Assembly: GCA_020861185.1 (NCBI GenBank)
Contig: JAJBSV010000005.1
Location: forward strand, 19,468-83,467
DNA: 64,000 bases
Direction: 5' to 3'
Source: Ruminococcus sp.
Lineage (GTDB): Bacteria > Bacillota > Clostridia > Oscillospirales > Ruminococcaceae
Shown here one piece after another: positions 49,900 to 60,500 of this stretch (its first letter is position 1; each line of letters begins with the position of its first letter). Under the pieces are notes generated by a model that ran no database searches, had not been told where the DNA came from, and saw only the letters and a list, made by a program, of their open reading frames with translations. The position numbers were made by a program, and so were the translations under genes.

Positions 49900-50469
49900 C
49901 TACGCCTTTGCGGGAGCTTCCTCCGGCTTCTTGTTGTACTTCTCGCCGTAAATCTCGTCATAGTTTGCGATGCTTTCGCGGATAATATCCACAGCGGCTT
50001 TTCTGCCCATAACCTCGTCAACGGCGGTCTGCTTGCCCTCAAGCTGTTTGTAAACGGTGAAGAAGTGAATCATCTCGTCGAAGATGTGGCTCGGCAAGCC
50101 TTCGATACTGCGATATGAGTTGTAGCTCGGTTCCTCGAAGGGAACAGCGATAATTTTCTGGTCCATTCTGCCGTTGTCAATCATGTTGATAACGCCGATG
50201 GGATAGCACTGGACGAGCACGAGCGGCACCAGAACCTCATTACTGAGAACCAGAACGTCGAGCGGGTCGCCGTCGTCTGCCAGAGTCTTCGGTATGAAGC
50301 CGTAGTTTGCGGGATAGTGGGTGGATGTATAAAGGATTCGGTCGAGTATGAGAGCTCCCGACTTCTTGTCGAGCTCATACTTGGTCTTACTTCCCTTGGA
50401 AATCTCGATAACCGCTAAGAAGTCGTCGGGCGTAACCCTTTCCTTGTCAATATCATGCCATAGGTTCAT
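49900..50469 (-). CDS. ppa: Inorganic pyrophosphatase (family I)
   Basis: MNLWHDIDKERVTPDDFLAVIEISKGSKTKYELDKKSGALILDRILYTSTHYPANYGFIPKTLADDGDPLDVLV. Confidence 0.95.
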   Translation of the reverse strand: MNLWHDIDKERVTPDDFLAVIEISKGSKTKYELDKKSGALILDRILYTSTHYPANYGFIPKTLADDGDPLDVLVLSNEVLVPLVLVQCYPIGVINMIDNGRMDQKIIAVPFEEPSYNSYRSIEGLPSHIFDEMIHFFTVYKQLEGKQTAVDEVMGRKAAVDIIRESIANYDEIYGEKYNKKPEEAPAKA

Positions 50470-50565
50470 ATTATTTCTTCCTTTCTGTCTTTTGATTATG
50501 TGATAATTATATACCAATGGGATTTAATTTGCAATAGTTGACTGCAAATAAGACTAAAAAACAAT

Positions 50566-50880
50566 TTATTCTAATTGCTTGTTGATGTCCATTCCACCAT
50601 AGAGTACATGAACAATCTCAACCGTCATTTCCTCTTCATTTGGGAGATAAAACACCAGATATTTATCCACAGGTAATACACGCAAGCCTCGGCTATGCCA
50701 AGGCTCCCCGTCATAAAGGCGGAAGCGCATTGGCATTTCATCAAGGCTGTCGATTCTATCAAGAATCCTGTTTAAAACCTTCTTAGCTGTTGCCGGCTCC
50801 AAAAGCACATGTTCGATATAAGTTTGAATATTTCTCAGTTCCCGTCTGGCTCGCGCCGTATAAACTATTTCAAACTTCAT
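50566..50880 (-). CDS. Type II toxin, RelE/ParE family
   Basis: MKFEIVYTARARRELRNIQTYIE...LPVDKYLVFYLPNEEEMTVEIVHVLYGGMD. Confidence 0.88.
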   Translation of the reverse strand: MKFEIVYTARARRELRNIQTYIEHVLLEPATAKKVLNRILDRIDSLDEMPMRFRLYDGEPWHSRGLRVLPVDKYLVFYLPNEEEMTVEIVHVLYGGMDINKQLE

Positions 50881-51182
50881 ATTCCAAAATCTCGCTTCAT
50901 TTCAGCTTTTATTTGCTCAGCGGTGTAAACTCTGCCGTTTCGTATGTCATCCATACCCATTTCGATTTCAGCGTCAAACTCTTCCTTTGTCATCGAACCA
51001 TAAGCAAGTGGCTTCTCTACCGGAATCTTGACTTCAAACGGAATGCCATGATGGAGTACGACCTGCTTCAGAAACATTCCCACCGCATTGGACATCGGGA
51101 TTCCAAGCTCGTTCAGAACTTCCTCCGCCTGTTCCTTGACTTCAGGCTCAACTCGAGCGTAAACAGTTGATGTTCTTGACAT
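50877..51182 (-). CDS. Type II antitoxin, RelB/DinJ family
   Basis: MSRTSTVYARVEPEVKEQAEEVLNELGIPMSNAVGMFLKQVVLHHGIPFEV; 4-nt overlap with toxin gene. Confidence 0.9.
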   Translation of the reverse strand: MSRTSTVYARVEPEVKEQAEEVLNELGIPMSNAVGMFLKQVVLHHGIPFEVKIPVEKPLAYGSMTKEEFDAEIEMGMDDIRNGRVYTAEQIKAEMKRDFGI

Positions 51183-51327
51183 AAAAACACATCCTTTCGC
51201 TTGCTATTATACCACATTTGCTAGCGAATTGCAAGCTAATTGCAAACAAAATGGCAGATTGCTACGAAAGAAATTTCAGCAAAGCTGAAATTTACTTTCC
51301 TCGGTGCGAACGCAGTGAGCAACGAGT

Positions 51328-53085
51328 TTACATGTTTTCGACTGTCTCAATCGCCAACAAATCAAGTTGCTTCGCAATCACCCTTCTTGCCATCAGGCAA
51401 AGTGCAATCAGGTCGTTGCGCTTCTGCTCATCCGGCTCGCTCAGGATATGCTCGTCGTGATAGAGTCTCGAGAAGGTCGAGGCGATATTATAGGCGCTGT
51501 CGCAGAGGACGCAGGGGGCGAGGTCTGTATAGGCTTTATCGTAAGTCTCACCTAAGAGTGCAAAGTCGAGGGCGAGTTCACGTTCGATATCGGAATAGAT
51601 GCCGCCGATGGGGCGAGCTTCGTCGTAGGAAATGCCCGCTTTCTTGAGAATCGAGTTGATTCTGGTGACGGTATAGAGGAGATATGTGCCGGTCTTGCCG
51701 TCGAATGCGAGGAACTTGTTCAAATCGAAAACATAGTCCTTCGAGGGCTGATTCGAGAGGTCGCCGAACTTGATGGCGGCAACGCCGATTTTCTCGGCAA
51801 TCTCCTGCTTGTCGCCGGAGACATATTCGGAATCCTGTAGCTTCTCAAGAGCTCCGTCGGTCGCCATTTTGATGAGCTCTTCGAGGCGCATTACTCCGCC
51901 CGCTCTTGTCTTGAAGGGCTTGCCGTCCGAGCCGTTCATTGTTCCGAAGCCTATGAGCGTCAGCTCAGTATCTGCGGGAACGAGCTCCGCCTTTCTTGCA
52001 CAGCGGAAAACTTGGGTGAAGTGTAGCGACTGCCGCTTGTCGACGACATACCAGATTTTTTGTGGCTTGAAATCGTGCTCACGTTGGATAATCGTTGCAA
52101 GGTCGGTCGTGGCATAGGCGCTCGAATCGTCCGACTTCTTTATCATAACGGGAGGAACGGTTATCTTGTCAGACTCTTCGGCAACGTCGACAACCTGTGC
52201 GCCGTCGCTCTCATAGAGAAGCCCCTTTTCGGTCAGGCGGCTTATGAGCTCGTCGGTGTAGGCATCGCAATCGCTCTCGCCGTACCAATAGTCAAGGTCG
52301 ACGTTGAGCTGTCCGAGAATCTTCTTGATATCCGACTTCGAGACCTCGACAATCTGCTTCCAGAGGGAGTAGTAGCCGGGGTGATGATGCTGGAACTGAT
52401 AGACTATCTTGTGAGCCTTCTCCTTGAACTCCTCGTCCTCCTTGCTCTTGGCGCTCGCGAACGGGTAGATTTCGTTCAGCTCGTTCACGTCGATTTTGGG
52501 GAGACCGTCGTGCTCGGGGTCAAAGCCCTCTTGGAAGCATGCCCATTCGGGGTGGCGCTCCTGATACTCGGCAATGACGAGCCCCAAGGGCGTTCCCCAA
52601 TCTCCCAAATGTGCGTCGCCGACAACTGTTCTGCCGGTGGCACGGGCGATTCTCTTCAAAGATTCGCCGATGATGGAGGAACGGAGATGCCCGATATGAA
52701 GCGGCTTCGCGACGTTCGGACCGGCATAGTCTATTACGATGGTTTCGGGAGTCTCGACCTGAGGCACGCCGAGGTTCGGGTCATCAACGACGCCGTTGAC
52801 GTATTCAAGAAGAAACTCGTCGGTTAGTGTCAGATTTATAAAGCCCGGCTTGACGGCTTCGGCTTTCCGGAACATGGAATTTTCAGAAAGAATCCCCGCA
52901 ACCTCTTCAGCAATCATGAAGGGCGCCTTGTGATAGAGCTTGGCGCCGGCAAACGCACCGTTGCACTGGAACTGGCAGAGATCCATTCGATCTGATACGC
53001 TGACGGTTCCGAGGTCTTTAGAATATCCGGCTTTTTCAAACGCTTCGGAAACAACCTCCGAAAGCAGTACTGTTATTTTCTTCAT
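51328..53085 (-). CDS. argS: Arginyl-tRNA synthetase
   Basis: MKKITVLLSEVVSEAFEKAGY; DYAGPNVAKPLHIGHLRSSIIGESLKRI; start at 53085 rather than the ORF-track Met. Confidence 0.95.
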   Translation of the reverse strand: MKKITVLLSEVVSEAFEKAGYSKDLGTVSVSDRMDLCQFQCNGAFAGAKLYHKAPFMIAEEVAGILSENSMFRKAEAVKPGFINLTLTDEFLLEYVNGVVDDPNLGVPQVETPETIVIDYAGPNVAKPLHIGHLRSSIIGESLKRIARATGRTVVGDAHLGDWGTPLGLVIAEYQERHPEWACFQEGFDPEHDGLPKIDVNELNEIYPFASAKSKEDEEFKEKAHKIVYQFQHHHPGYYSLWKQIVEVSKSDIKKILGQLNVDLDYWYGESDCDAYTDELISRLTEKGLLYESDGAQVVDVAEESDKITVPPVMIKKSDDSSAYATTDLATIIQREHDFKPQKIWYVVDKRQSLHFTQVFRCARKAELVPADTELTLIGFGTMNGSDGKPFKTRAGGVMRLEELIKMATDGALEKLQDSEYVSGDKQEIAEKIGVAAIKFGDLSNQPSKDYVFDLNKFLAFDGKTGTYLLYTVTRINSILKKAGISYDEARPIGGIYSDIERELALDFALLGETYDKAYTDLAPCVLCDSAYNIASTFSRLYHDEHILSEPDEQKRNDLIALCLMARRVIAKQLDLLAIETVENM

Positions 53086-53122
53086 AAAAAAATCTCCAAT
53101 CGACGTAGTCGAATAGGCATTG

Positions 53123-53149
53123 GCGGGCGGATAATATCCGCCCCTACAA
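53123..53149. repeat. Palindromic intergenic repeat, half copy 5
   Basis: GCGGGCGGATAATATCCGCCCCTACA, right arm only. Confidence 0.85.
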
Positions 53150-53304
53150 TTTTGCATTCGTAGATTGATTATATCACAACGTGAATGAAAGCGCAAGTAT
53201 TATATTTTCACCGAAATATCTTGAATTGTCGCCTGAAATAGTGTATAATATTTATTGGTAAGCCCAAACGGTTTAAAACGGTCTTATGAAAGGAGTTTTT
53301 CGAA

Positions 53305-53733
53305 ATGGATGTCATTTATTGGCTGATTGCCGTTATAGCCTTTATTGTCCTGGAGGCGGTTACATATCAGCTCGTGTCCGTGTGGTTCGTCATCGGCTCA
53401 TTAGCCGGACTTTTAGCGGCGGCTCTCGGGGCGAGTGTCATGGTTCAGGTTGTCGTGTTTGTGATTGTATCGGCGCTGATGCTCATAATACTTCGACCTC
53501 TTTCGATGAAGCTTCTCAAGCCGAAGGGGCTCAAGACCAACACCGACCGGCTGATCGGCGAGGACGTTCTCATCACCGAGAATGTCTCGAACATATCCGG
53601 CACCGGCAAGGGCAAAATCAGCGGCATGACATGGACGGTCCGCTCGGAATCCGGAGAAGACATTCCGGAAAACACTGTGGCAACCGTTGTCAGAATCGAG
53701 GGCGTAAAGCTCATCGTAAAAGCAAAGAGCTAA
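53305..53733 (+). CDS. NfeD-like membrane protein
   Basis: Three N-terminal TM segments, then GLKTNTDRLIGEDVLITENVSNISGTGKGKISGMTWTVRSESGEDIPENTVATVVRIEGVKLIVKA (OB-fold); paired with SPFH gene. Confidence 0.88.
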   Translation: MDVIYWLIAVIAFIVLEAVTYQLVSVWFVIGSLAGLLAAALGASVMVQVVVFVIVSALMLIILRPLSMKLLKPKGLKTNTDRLIGEDVLITENVSNISGTGKGKISGMTWTVRSESGEDIPENTVATVVRIEGVKLIVKAKS

Positions 53734-53753
53734 TCTGAAAGGAGAAAAATCTA

Positions 53754-54650
53754 ATGCCAATCGTAATCATTCTTATTCTCATAATCATCGCGCTTATCGC
53801 GGTCAACATCAGAATCGTTCCGCAGACGTTTGCGTTCGTAATCGAGCGCCTCGGCTGTTATCAGACCACTTGGAACGTCGGTCTTCACGTCAAGGTTCCC
53901 TTCGTCGACCGTATAGCAAGAAAGGTCAGCCTGAAGGAGCAGGTTGTCGACTTCGCTCCCCAGCCGGTTATCACCAAGGATAACGTCACCATGCAAATTG
54001 ACACCGTCGTCTACTATCAGATTACCGACCCGAAGCTCTATGCCTATGGCGTCGAAAGCCCGATGATGGCGATTGAAAACCTCACCGCAACGACTCTTCG
54101 TAACATCATTGGCGACCTCGAGCTCGACGAAACCCTCACTTCGCGTGATACGATTAATACGAGAATGCGCGCCTTCCTCGACGAAGCTACAGACCCTTGG
54201 GGCATCAAGGTCAACAGAGTTGAGCTCAAGAATGTTATGCCTCCGGCTGACATCCAGAATGCGATGGAGCGCCAGATGAAGGCGGAGCGTGAGCGCCGCG
54301 AAGCTATCATCAAGGCGGAAGGCGAAAAGAAGAGCGCAATCCTCATTGCCGAAGGTGAAAAGGAAAGCGCAATCCTCCGTGCCGAAGCCAAGAAGGAAGC
54401 CGCCATCAAAGAAGCCGAAGGCAAGGCAGAAGCAATCATCAAGATTCAGGAAGCCAACGCCGCAGGTATCAAACTCATCAACGACGCCGACCCGAAGCAG
54501 GGATATCTGACCCTCAAGTCCCTCGAGAGCCTCAACGCCCTCGCCGACGGCAAGGCGACAAAGATTGTCGTCCCCTCGAGCATTCAGGGCATCGCCGGTC
54601 TCGCCACTTCCGTGGCGGAGGTTGTCAAGACGGACGAGGCGGCGAAGTAA
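53754..54650 (+). CDS. SPFH/Band 7 (stomatin-like) protein
   Basis: IRIVPQTFAFVIERLGCYQTTWNVGLHVKVPFVDRIARKVSLKEQVVDFAPQPVITKDNVTMQIDTVVYYQITDP. Confidence 0.95.
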   Translation: MPIVIILILIIIALIAVNIRIVPQTFAFVIERLGCYQTTWNVGLHVKVPFVDRIARKVSLKEQVVDFAPQPVITKDNVTMQIDTVVYYQITDPKLYAYGVESPMMAIENLTATTLRNIIGDLELDETLTSRDTINTRMRAFLDEATDPWGIKVNRVELKNVMPPADIQNAMERQMKAERERREAIIKAEGEKKSAILIAEGEKESAILRAEAKKEAAIKEAEGKAEAIIKIQEANAAGIKLINDADPKQGYLTLKSLESLNALADGKATKIVVPSSIQGIAGLATSVAEVVKTDEAAK

Positions 54651-54657
54651 AGAGGTA

Positions 54658-54686
54658 TTGACTTTACAGCCTGATTAGGTTATAAT
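54658..54686 (+). promoter_or_regulatory. Promoter of candidate small RNA
   Basis: TTGACT, 17-bp spacer, TATAAT. Confidence 0.8.
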
Positions 54687-54692
54687 GCGTGT

Positions 54693-54830
54693 GTGAGGTG
54701 TCTGATTAGACACAAATATCGTAAATATTATTATATCAGGTATAACCGCTTTTGAAAAGCGTCAGACGCACTGAATTGTGGAAGACAACTGAAAATCCCT
54801 CCCGATGTTTGGGAGGGATTTTGATTTTGT
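54693..54830 (+). ncRNA. Candidate small non-coding RNA of unknown family (about 135 nt)
   Basis: Promoter, hairpins GTGTCT-GATT-AGACAC and CGCTTTT-G-AAAAGCG, terminator AAAATCCCTCCC-GATGTTT-GGGAGGGATTTT; no plausible ORF. Confidence 0.6.
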
Positions 54831-54856
54831 ATGATTGAAGATGAATGCGAAAACTA

Positions 54857-55228
54857 TCAGATTTCCGCCACAACCTCAACCTCAACGAGTGCGCCCTTCG
54901 GGAGAGCCGCGACTTCTACACAGCTTCTTGCCGGCTTGCCGGTGAAGTACTTCTCGTAGACGGCGTTGAATTTGCCGAAGTCAGCGATGTTATCGAGGAA
55001 GCAGGTGGTCTTGACGACCTTGTCAAGGCTCGAGCCGGCGGCTTTCAGAACCTCAGAGAGATTCTTGCAGACCTGCTCGGTCTGGGCTTCGATTTCAGTT
55101 CCGACGAGGACACCCGTCTCTGGGTCGAGCGGAATCTGACCCGAAGAATAGACCATGTTCCCCGAAATGATAGCCTGCGAATAGGGTCCAATCGCCGCAG
55201 GCGCCGATTTTGTGAATACTGCGTTCAT
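54857..55228 (-). CDS. ridA: RidA family reactive intermediate/imine deaminase
   Basis: [77 protein letters not shown]. Confidence 0.95.
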   Translation of the reverse strand: MNAVFTKSAPAAIGPYSQAIISGNMVYSSGQIPLDPETGVLVGTEIEAQTEQVCKNLSEVLKAAGSSLDKVVKTTCFLDNIADFGKFNAVYEKYFTGKPARSCVEVAALPKGALVEVEVVAEI

Positions 55229-55263
55229 GATTATTATCCTTTCTGTGTGTGAATTTAAATTAT

Positions 55264-55698
55264 TTATAGCAGAGTTTCCATCCAGAGATGCAAGCTCCCG
55301 TCTTCGAATTTTGGCTCTGAAACCTGAGTAAAGCCGCGCTTCTCGTAGAAGCCTTCGGCGCATTCCTGTGCATGCACCAAGACCTTTTCAGCACCGAAAT
55401 GCTCCTTTGAGATTCCGAGGGCTTCAGTGACGATTCTCTTGCCTAGACCGGTTTTTCTGCGTACAGCTATAACCCTGCCGATGAGGGCGGTCTTCGTGTC
55501 TTCACTATAGAGGATTCTCAGATACGCCGCAATCCCGTTCTCGTCCTTGAGCCAGACATGGAGGGCGTTTCTGTCGTCGCCGTCGACATCCCTGCAAACT
55601 CTCTCTTGCTCCATGATGAAGACATCGGAACGCAAATAGAGAATATCATAGAGCTCGTCTTTTGTGAGCTCACTGTAGGTTTTCGTGATAAGTTCCAT
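55264..55698 (-). CDS. GNAT family N-acetyltransferase (ElaA-like)
   Basis: [48 protein letters not shown]. Confidence 0.88.
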   Translation of the reverse strand: MELITKTYSELTKDELYDILYLRSDVFIMEQERVCRDVDGDDRNALHVWLKDENGIAAYLRILYSEDTKTALIGRVIAVRRKTGLGKRIVTEALGISKEHFGAEKVLVHAQECAEGFYEKRGFTQVSEPKFEDGSLHLWMETLL

Positions 55699-55710
55699 GT
55701 TAATCACCGA

Positions 55711-57078
55711 TTATATCTTGAGAATAGCAGTTGCAATCCAGAAGTATACGAGAAGCGATGTTGCGTCGACTATGGTCGTGATGAATGGGCTCGCCATTAC
55801 AGCAGGGTCGATGCCAATAGCTTTTGCGCCAATAGGCAATACGCAGCCGATAAGCTTTGCAACAACAATCGCGATAAACAATGTCAGGCAGATGACAAGG
55901 TCAACGGCGAGCGTAACAGCCGGATTGCCCAGAAGAAGGTTGTCGACAAGATAAAGCTTGAAGAAGTTGAATACCGCCAGAACCGCGCCACAGACGACGG
56001 CAACTCTCAGCTCCTTCCAGATGACTTTCAGAATGTCGCCCAGCCTTATGTTGCCAAGCGAAAGACCACGGATGATTGTTGCGGAGGATTGTCCTCCGGC
56101 ATTACCACCCGAGTCCATGAGCATCGGGATATAAGCCGTCAGGACGACGCTTGCCGCCAGCTTTTCTTCGAAGCCGGTGATTATTGCGCTTGTAAACGTT
56201 GAGGACACAAGCAAAAGAAGAAGCCACGGGATGCGCTTTCTGAACATTTCGAAGACGCTTGTCTTGAAATAGGGCTTGTCTGTCGGGACGATAGCCGCCA
56301 TCTTTTCGATATCTTCTGTACTCTCGTCGGTAAGAACGTCGATAGCGTCGTCGACCGTGACGATTCCGACAATCTTCTTCTCGTCGTCGACAACCGGAAT
56401 TGCAAGAAGATTATACTTTGCGAGGTCTCTCGCGACCGTCTCTTTATCATCTTTCGTGCCGACTGAGATGACGTTCGTGTCCATGATGTCGCCGACGACC
56501 GTCTCGGGGTCGGCTGTGAGAAGCTCGAGGAGCGAGACAACGCCTAAGAGCACTCTGTCCTCAGTGACATAGCAGGTGTAAATTGTCTCCTTGACAACGC
56601 CGAGCTTGCGGATTTTGACGAACGCTTCGTCAACCGTCATCTCCTTCGAGAAGTAGATGAACTCGGTCGTCATGACGCTTCCCGCACTGTCGTCCGGATA
56701 CGCCAGAAGCTCGTTAATCTGCCGCCTCGTCGCCTCGTCGGTGTTCTTCAAGATTCTGTTGACGACGTTAGCGGGCATTTCTTCGATAATATCGACGGTA
56801 TCATCCAAGAAGAGCTCGTCAACGAGGTCCCTGATTTCCTTGTCGGAAAACGCTAAGATTAGCTGCTCCTGCATATCCGAGTCGAGATATGAGAAGGTCT
56901 CGTAAGCCAGGTCTTTTGGAAGCAGGCGGAAGATGAGCGGAATATCCTTCTGCTCGGCTTCCTCGAAGATGGAAGCTATATCCGCCGGATTCATCTCCGC
57001 CATGACGGTCTTGAGCTCGGCGAACTTGCGCTGTTCCAATAGCTTGATTACAATGTCGAATACTGTTGTTCTTTCCAT
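55711..57078 (-). CDS. mgtE: Magnesium transporter MgtE
   Basis: MgtE N domain, two CBS domains, TM domain with MLMDSGGNAGGQSSATIIRGLSLG. Confidence 0.96.
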   Translation of the reverse strand: MERTTVFDIVIKLLEQRKFAELKTVMAEMNPADIASIFEEAEQKDIPLIFRLLPKDLAYETFSYLDSDMQEQLILAFSDKEIRDLVDELFLDDTVDIIEEMPANVVNRILKNTDEATRRQINELLAYPDDSAGSVMTTEFIYFSKEMTVDEAFVKIRKLGVVKETIYTCYVTEDRVLLGVVSLLELLTADPETVVGDIMDTNVISVGTKDDKETVARDLAKYNLLAIPVVDDEKKIVGIVTVDDAIDVLTDESTEDIEKMAAIVPTDKPYFKTSVFEMFRKRIPWLLLLLVSSTFTSAIITGFEEKLAASVVLTAYIPMLMDSGGNAGGQSSATIIRGLSLGNIRLGDILKVIWKELRVAVVCGAVLAVFNFFKLYLVDNLLLGNPAVTLAVDLVICLTLFIAIVVAKLIGCVLPIGAKAIGIDPAVMASPFITTIVDATSLLVYFWIATAILKI

Positions 57079-57305
57079 AAAAAATCCCTCCGATTCGTGA
57101 TTGATCGAAGGAAAGGCAAATGGAATATATCCCTGAAAGCTTGCGAGCTGATGCGAAGCGTGCTATCAGAGAACATTCGGGAGCTTACAACCGCAATACC
57201 GTAAGCTCTTTTTCATGCTTTTCCCCCGAGGTATGGGGCTACTACTGCCGGAATCCACGATTTTCACTCCTTATAATATTCAGAATTTCGGTTTTACGCC
57301 GATTA
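57079..57305 (-). promoter_or_regulatory. Candidate regulatory leader of mgtE with terminator/SD-sequestering hairpin
   Basis: Hairpin CCTTCGAT...ATCGGAGG at 57087-57111 followed by GATTTTTT directly before the mgtE ATG; several further stems. Confidence 0.7.
57166..57258 (-). CDS. Candidate leader peptide upstream of mgtE (30 aa)
   Basis: AAGGAG-TGAAAATC-GTG; (M)DSGSSSPIPRGKSMKKSLRYCGCKLPNVL*. Confidence 0.55.
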   Translation of the reverse strand: MDSGSSSPIPRGKSMKKSLRYCGCKLPNVL

Positions 57306-57311
57306 CTATTA

Positions 57312-57340
57312 ATTATAACCCACTTTGATTGCTATGTCAA
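57312..57340 (-). promoter_or_regulatory. Promoter of mgtE leader
   Basis: Minus strand TTGACA, 17-bp spacer, TATAAT. Confidence 0.85.
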
Positions 57341-57531
57341 TATCACCTACATTAAAAAATTCTAAAGTCAGAGAATATGAAAATATGAAATTGCACATAA
57401 GAAGTTTTTAGCTATTTAAATTTTGGTATTGTAATTTGCAATGAGCCCTGTTATAATGGTCTCACAAAGCCGTTTCCACGGCACGAAAATTATTACTTGC
57501 GATTTTTTATGTGATTCGGAGGTACAACTAT

Positions 57532-60500
57532 ATGAAAAGAACTTTGTTTAACGCCGGCTGGCTGTTTGCTCTTAAAAGGTCGGACGAAAAGCCGGTTGAA
57601 AGCGACTTTAAGCCTGTCGACATTCCCCACGACTGGCTCATCGCCGACACCCATAATCTCTATGCCGACGGCGACGGCTACTACAAGAAGAAATTCATGC
57701 TTACCGACACTCAAGGAAAGGTATACATCCTGAGATTCGGGGGCGTATACATGGACTCGACCGTTTATCTGAACGGCGAGAAGGTCTATGAGTGGAAGTA
57801 CGGCTACACGACCTTCGATGTTCCCCTTGACGTAAAAGAGGGCGAGAACGAAATCGAGGTCTTCATAAAACATCGTTCCCCAAATTCCCGTTGGTATGCA
57901 GGCGCAGGAATTTTCAGAAACGTATATCTTACCGAATCGGGAGCTGACAGAATCGTCCCCGACGGCGTATACTTCTGCCCCGAGAAGACCGAGGACGGCT
58001 GGAAGGCTACAATTGACACCGAACTTACAGGCTCCGGCAAAGCGGTTCTCAAACACACTATTTCGGATATGGAGGGCAATGCCGTTAAAGTCACTGAAAG
58101 TGCTGTAACTCTCGGCTCAGAAACTACTACCGATTCTCAGGAAGTCGCACTCGGCGAGGTTCATCTCTGGGACGTTGACGACCCGTATCTCTATACCCTC
58201 AAGACCGAGCTTATAAAGAACGGCGAGGTTGTCTATGAGGTCTCACAGCGCGTCGGCTTCAAGACGGTCAGGTTCGACCCCGACCACGGCTTCTTCCTGA
58301 ACGGAAGGCATCTTAAGATAAACGGCGCATGCCTCCATCACGACCAGGGAGCTCTCGGCTCCGCCGTCAATATCGAAACCACACGCAGACAGATTGAAAA
58401 GATGCAGGAGATGGGCGTCAATTCGATTCGTACCTCCCACAATCCCCCGAGCGTCGAGCTGATGGACCTGGCGGACGAGATGGGAATCATGATTGATTCC
58501 GAGTGCTTCGACATGTGGGAACTAAAGAAAACCACCTATGACTATGCACGCTTCTTCCCCGAGTGGTACGAGCGCGACGTTCGGAGCTGGATAAGACGCG
58601 ACCGCAACCACGTTTCAATCATCATGTGGAGCATCGGAAACGAAATCTATGACACTCACGCCTCCCACAGAGGAGTTGAGCTCACCGACGAGCTGACAAG
58701 ATGCGTACACATTGACGATTACAGACATATGCACCCTGTAACCATCGGCTCGAACTATATGGCTTGGGAGGGCGCACAGAACTGCGCTGAGCATATCGAG
58801 ACGGTCGGCTATAACTACGCCGAGCGGCTCTATAACGAGCACCACGAAAAGCACCCGAACTGGGTCATCTATGGAAGCGAGACCGCTTCGACAATCCAGT
58901 CGAGAGGCGCATACCACTTCCCGGCTTCAAAGGTCAGCACCACCCACGACGACCACCAGTGCTCGGCTCTTATGAACTGCGCCACCGGTTGGGGAGCGAT
59001 TTCCCCCGAATATAACATCATTCAGGACAGAAAGCACGAAATCTCCCTCGGTCAGTACATCTGGACGGCCTGGGACTATATCGGCGAGCCGACGCCCTAC
59101 TGGACGAAGAATTCCTACTTCGGTCACATCGACACCGCAGGTTTCCCGAAGGATTCCTTCTATGCCTATAAAGCCGAGTGGGCAAAGAACGCCGAGCCGT
59201 TCGTACACCTCTTCCCCTATTGGGACTTCAACGAGGGTCAGCTCATCGACATCTTTATCTATTCCAACTGCCACGAGTCTGAGCTCTTCGTCAACGGCAT
59301 TTCGAAGGGCAAGTATACCCACGACCATGTGAACGGCGAAACCTTGAGCGGCAGATGGAAGGTTCCCTATGAGAAGGGCGAAATCAAGGCTGTCGGCTAT
59401 AACGAGAACGGCAACGCTGTCTGCGAGCAGATTCGCCATTCGTTCGGCGACCCCGCAAGAATCGTCCTGACTCCGAATAAAACCACTCTCAAAGCCGATT
59501 GCAGGGATTTAATCTTCGTCGAGATTACCATGGCGGACGAGAAGGGCTATCCGGTCGAGAACGCAAGAAACAGGGTCAACATCACCGTCACGGGCGCCGG
59601 AAGACTTGTCGGCATGGACAACGGTGACTCATCCGACTACGGTCAGTATCAGGAGTCGGAAAGAAAGCTCTTCAATGGCAAGCTTCTTGCAATCATCGCT
59701 GCTAAGGACAAGGCGGGCGAAATCACCGTCACTGCGGAGTCGAACGGTGTACCCGCAACGAAGCTTCTGCTCACCGCAACCCCGTCGGCTAAAAAAGACG
59801 GAGTTTCCTGCTATCTTGAGTCGAAGCAGAGCGTCAGATCATCCGAAATCCCCGCAAGAAAGATTAATTTGCGTGTTTCCGCTCAGGAAATCACCCCCGA
59901 ATCGGGCGATTGCGTCGTCACCGCCGAGATTCTCCCGAAGAACTCGACCTATACGGCTTCCGACATCGGCTTCAAGATTATTAACGACGCCGGAATCAGG
60001 ACGAATCTTGCCGAGGTTGAGGCGAAGGACGGCAAAATTCTCGTAATCCCGAACGGCGACGGCGAATACAGGCTCCGTGCCTACTGCAAGAACGGCACCG
60101 AGTACGAGGAAATTATCTCGGAAATCGAGATGAAGAGCTCCGGCTTCGGTCAGGCGGGCTTCGAGCCGTACAATGAATTTGTTCATGCGGCGCTTCACTC
60201 GAAGTGCGGAGTTGAGTATCAGGACGTTGCCGAGGGCGGAATCCTCACAAACGTTGACCGCTCCGAGATCTGGTTCAACAACGTCGACTTCGGCAAGGCG
60301 GGCACCGACAAGGTTACCGTCGGGCTCTATGTCAACGCCTATGAGACCATAAACGTCGAGGTTATCGACAGAGACGGCAAGTCCTATGGCAAGGTTGCTT
60401 CGCTCAAGGAGGCTATCTGGAACCACTACCAGTATGACGAAATAGCTCTCACCGAGAAGCTTACCGGCACGAAGGACATCTGCTTCGTCATCACCTGCCC

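Noticed and set aside
53086-53196. N-terminal extension of ArgS (…NCRGGYYPPANAY…)
   Set aside because: It is translation of the palindromic repeat at 53123-53149; the true start is MKKITVLL at 53085
57079-57305. M-box (ykoK) riboswitch upstream of mgtE
   Set aside because: Considered because of mgtE, but the conserved GUUAGGUGAGGCUCC-type core was not seen; a covariance-model search is still needed
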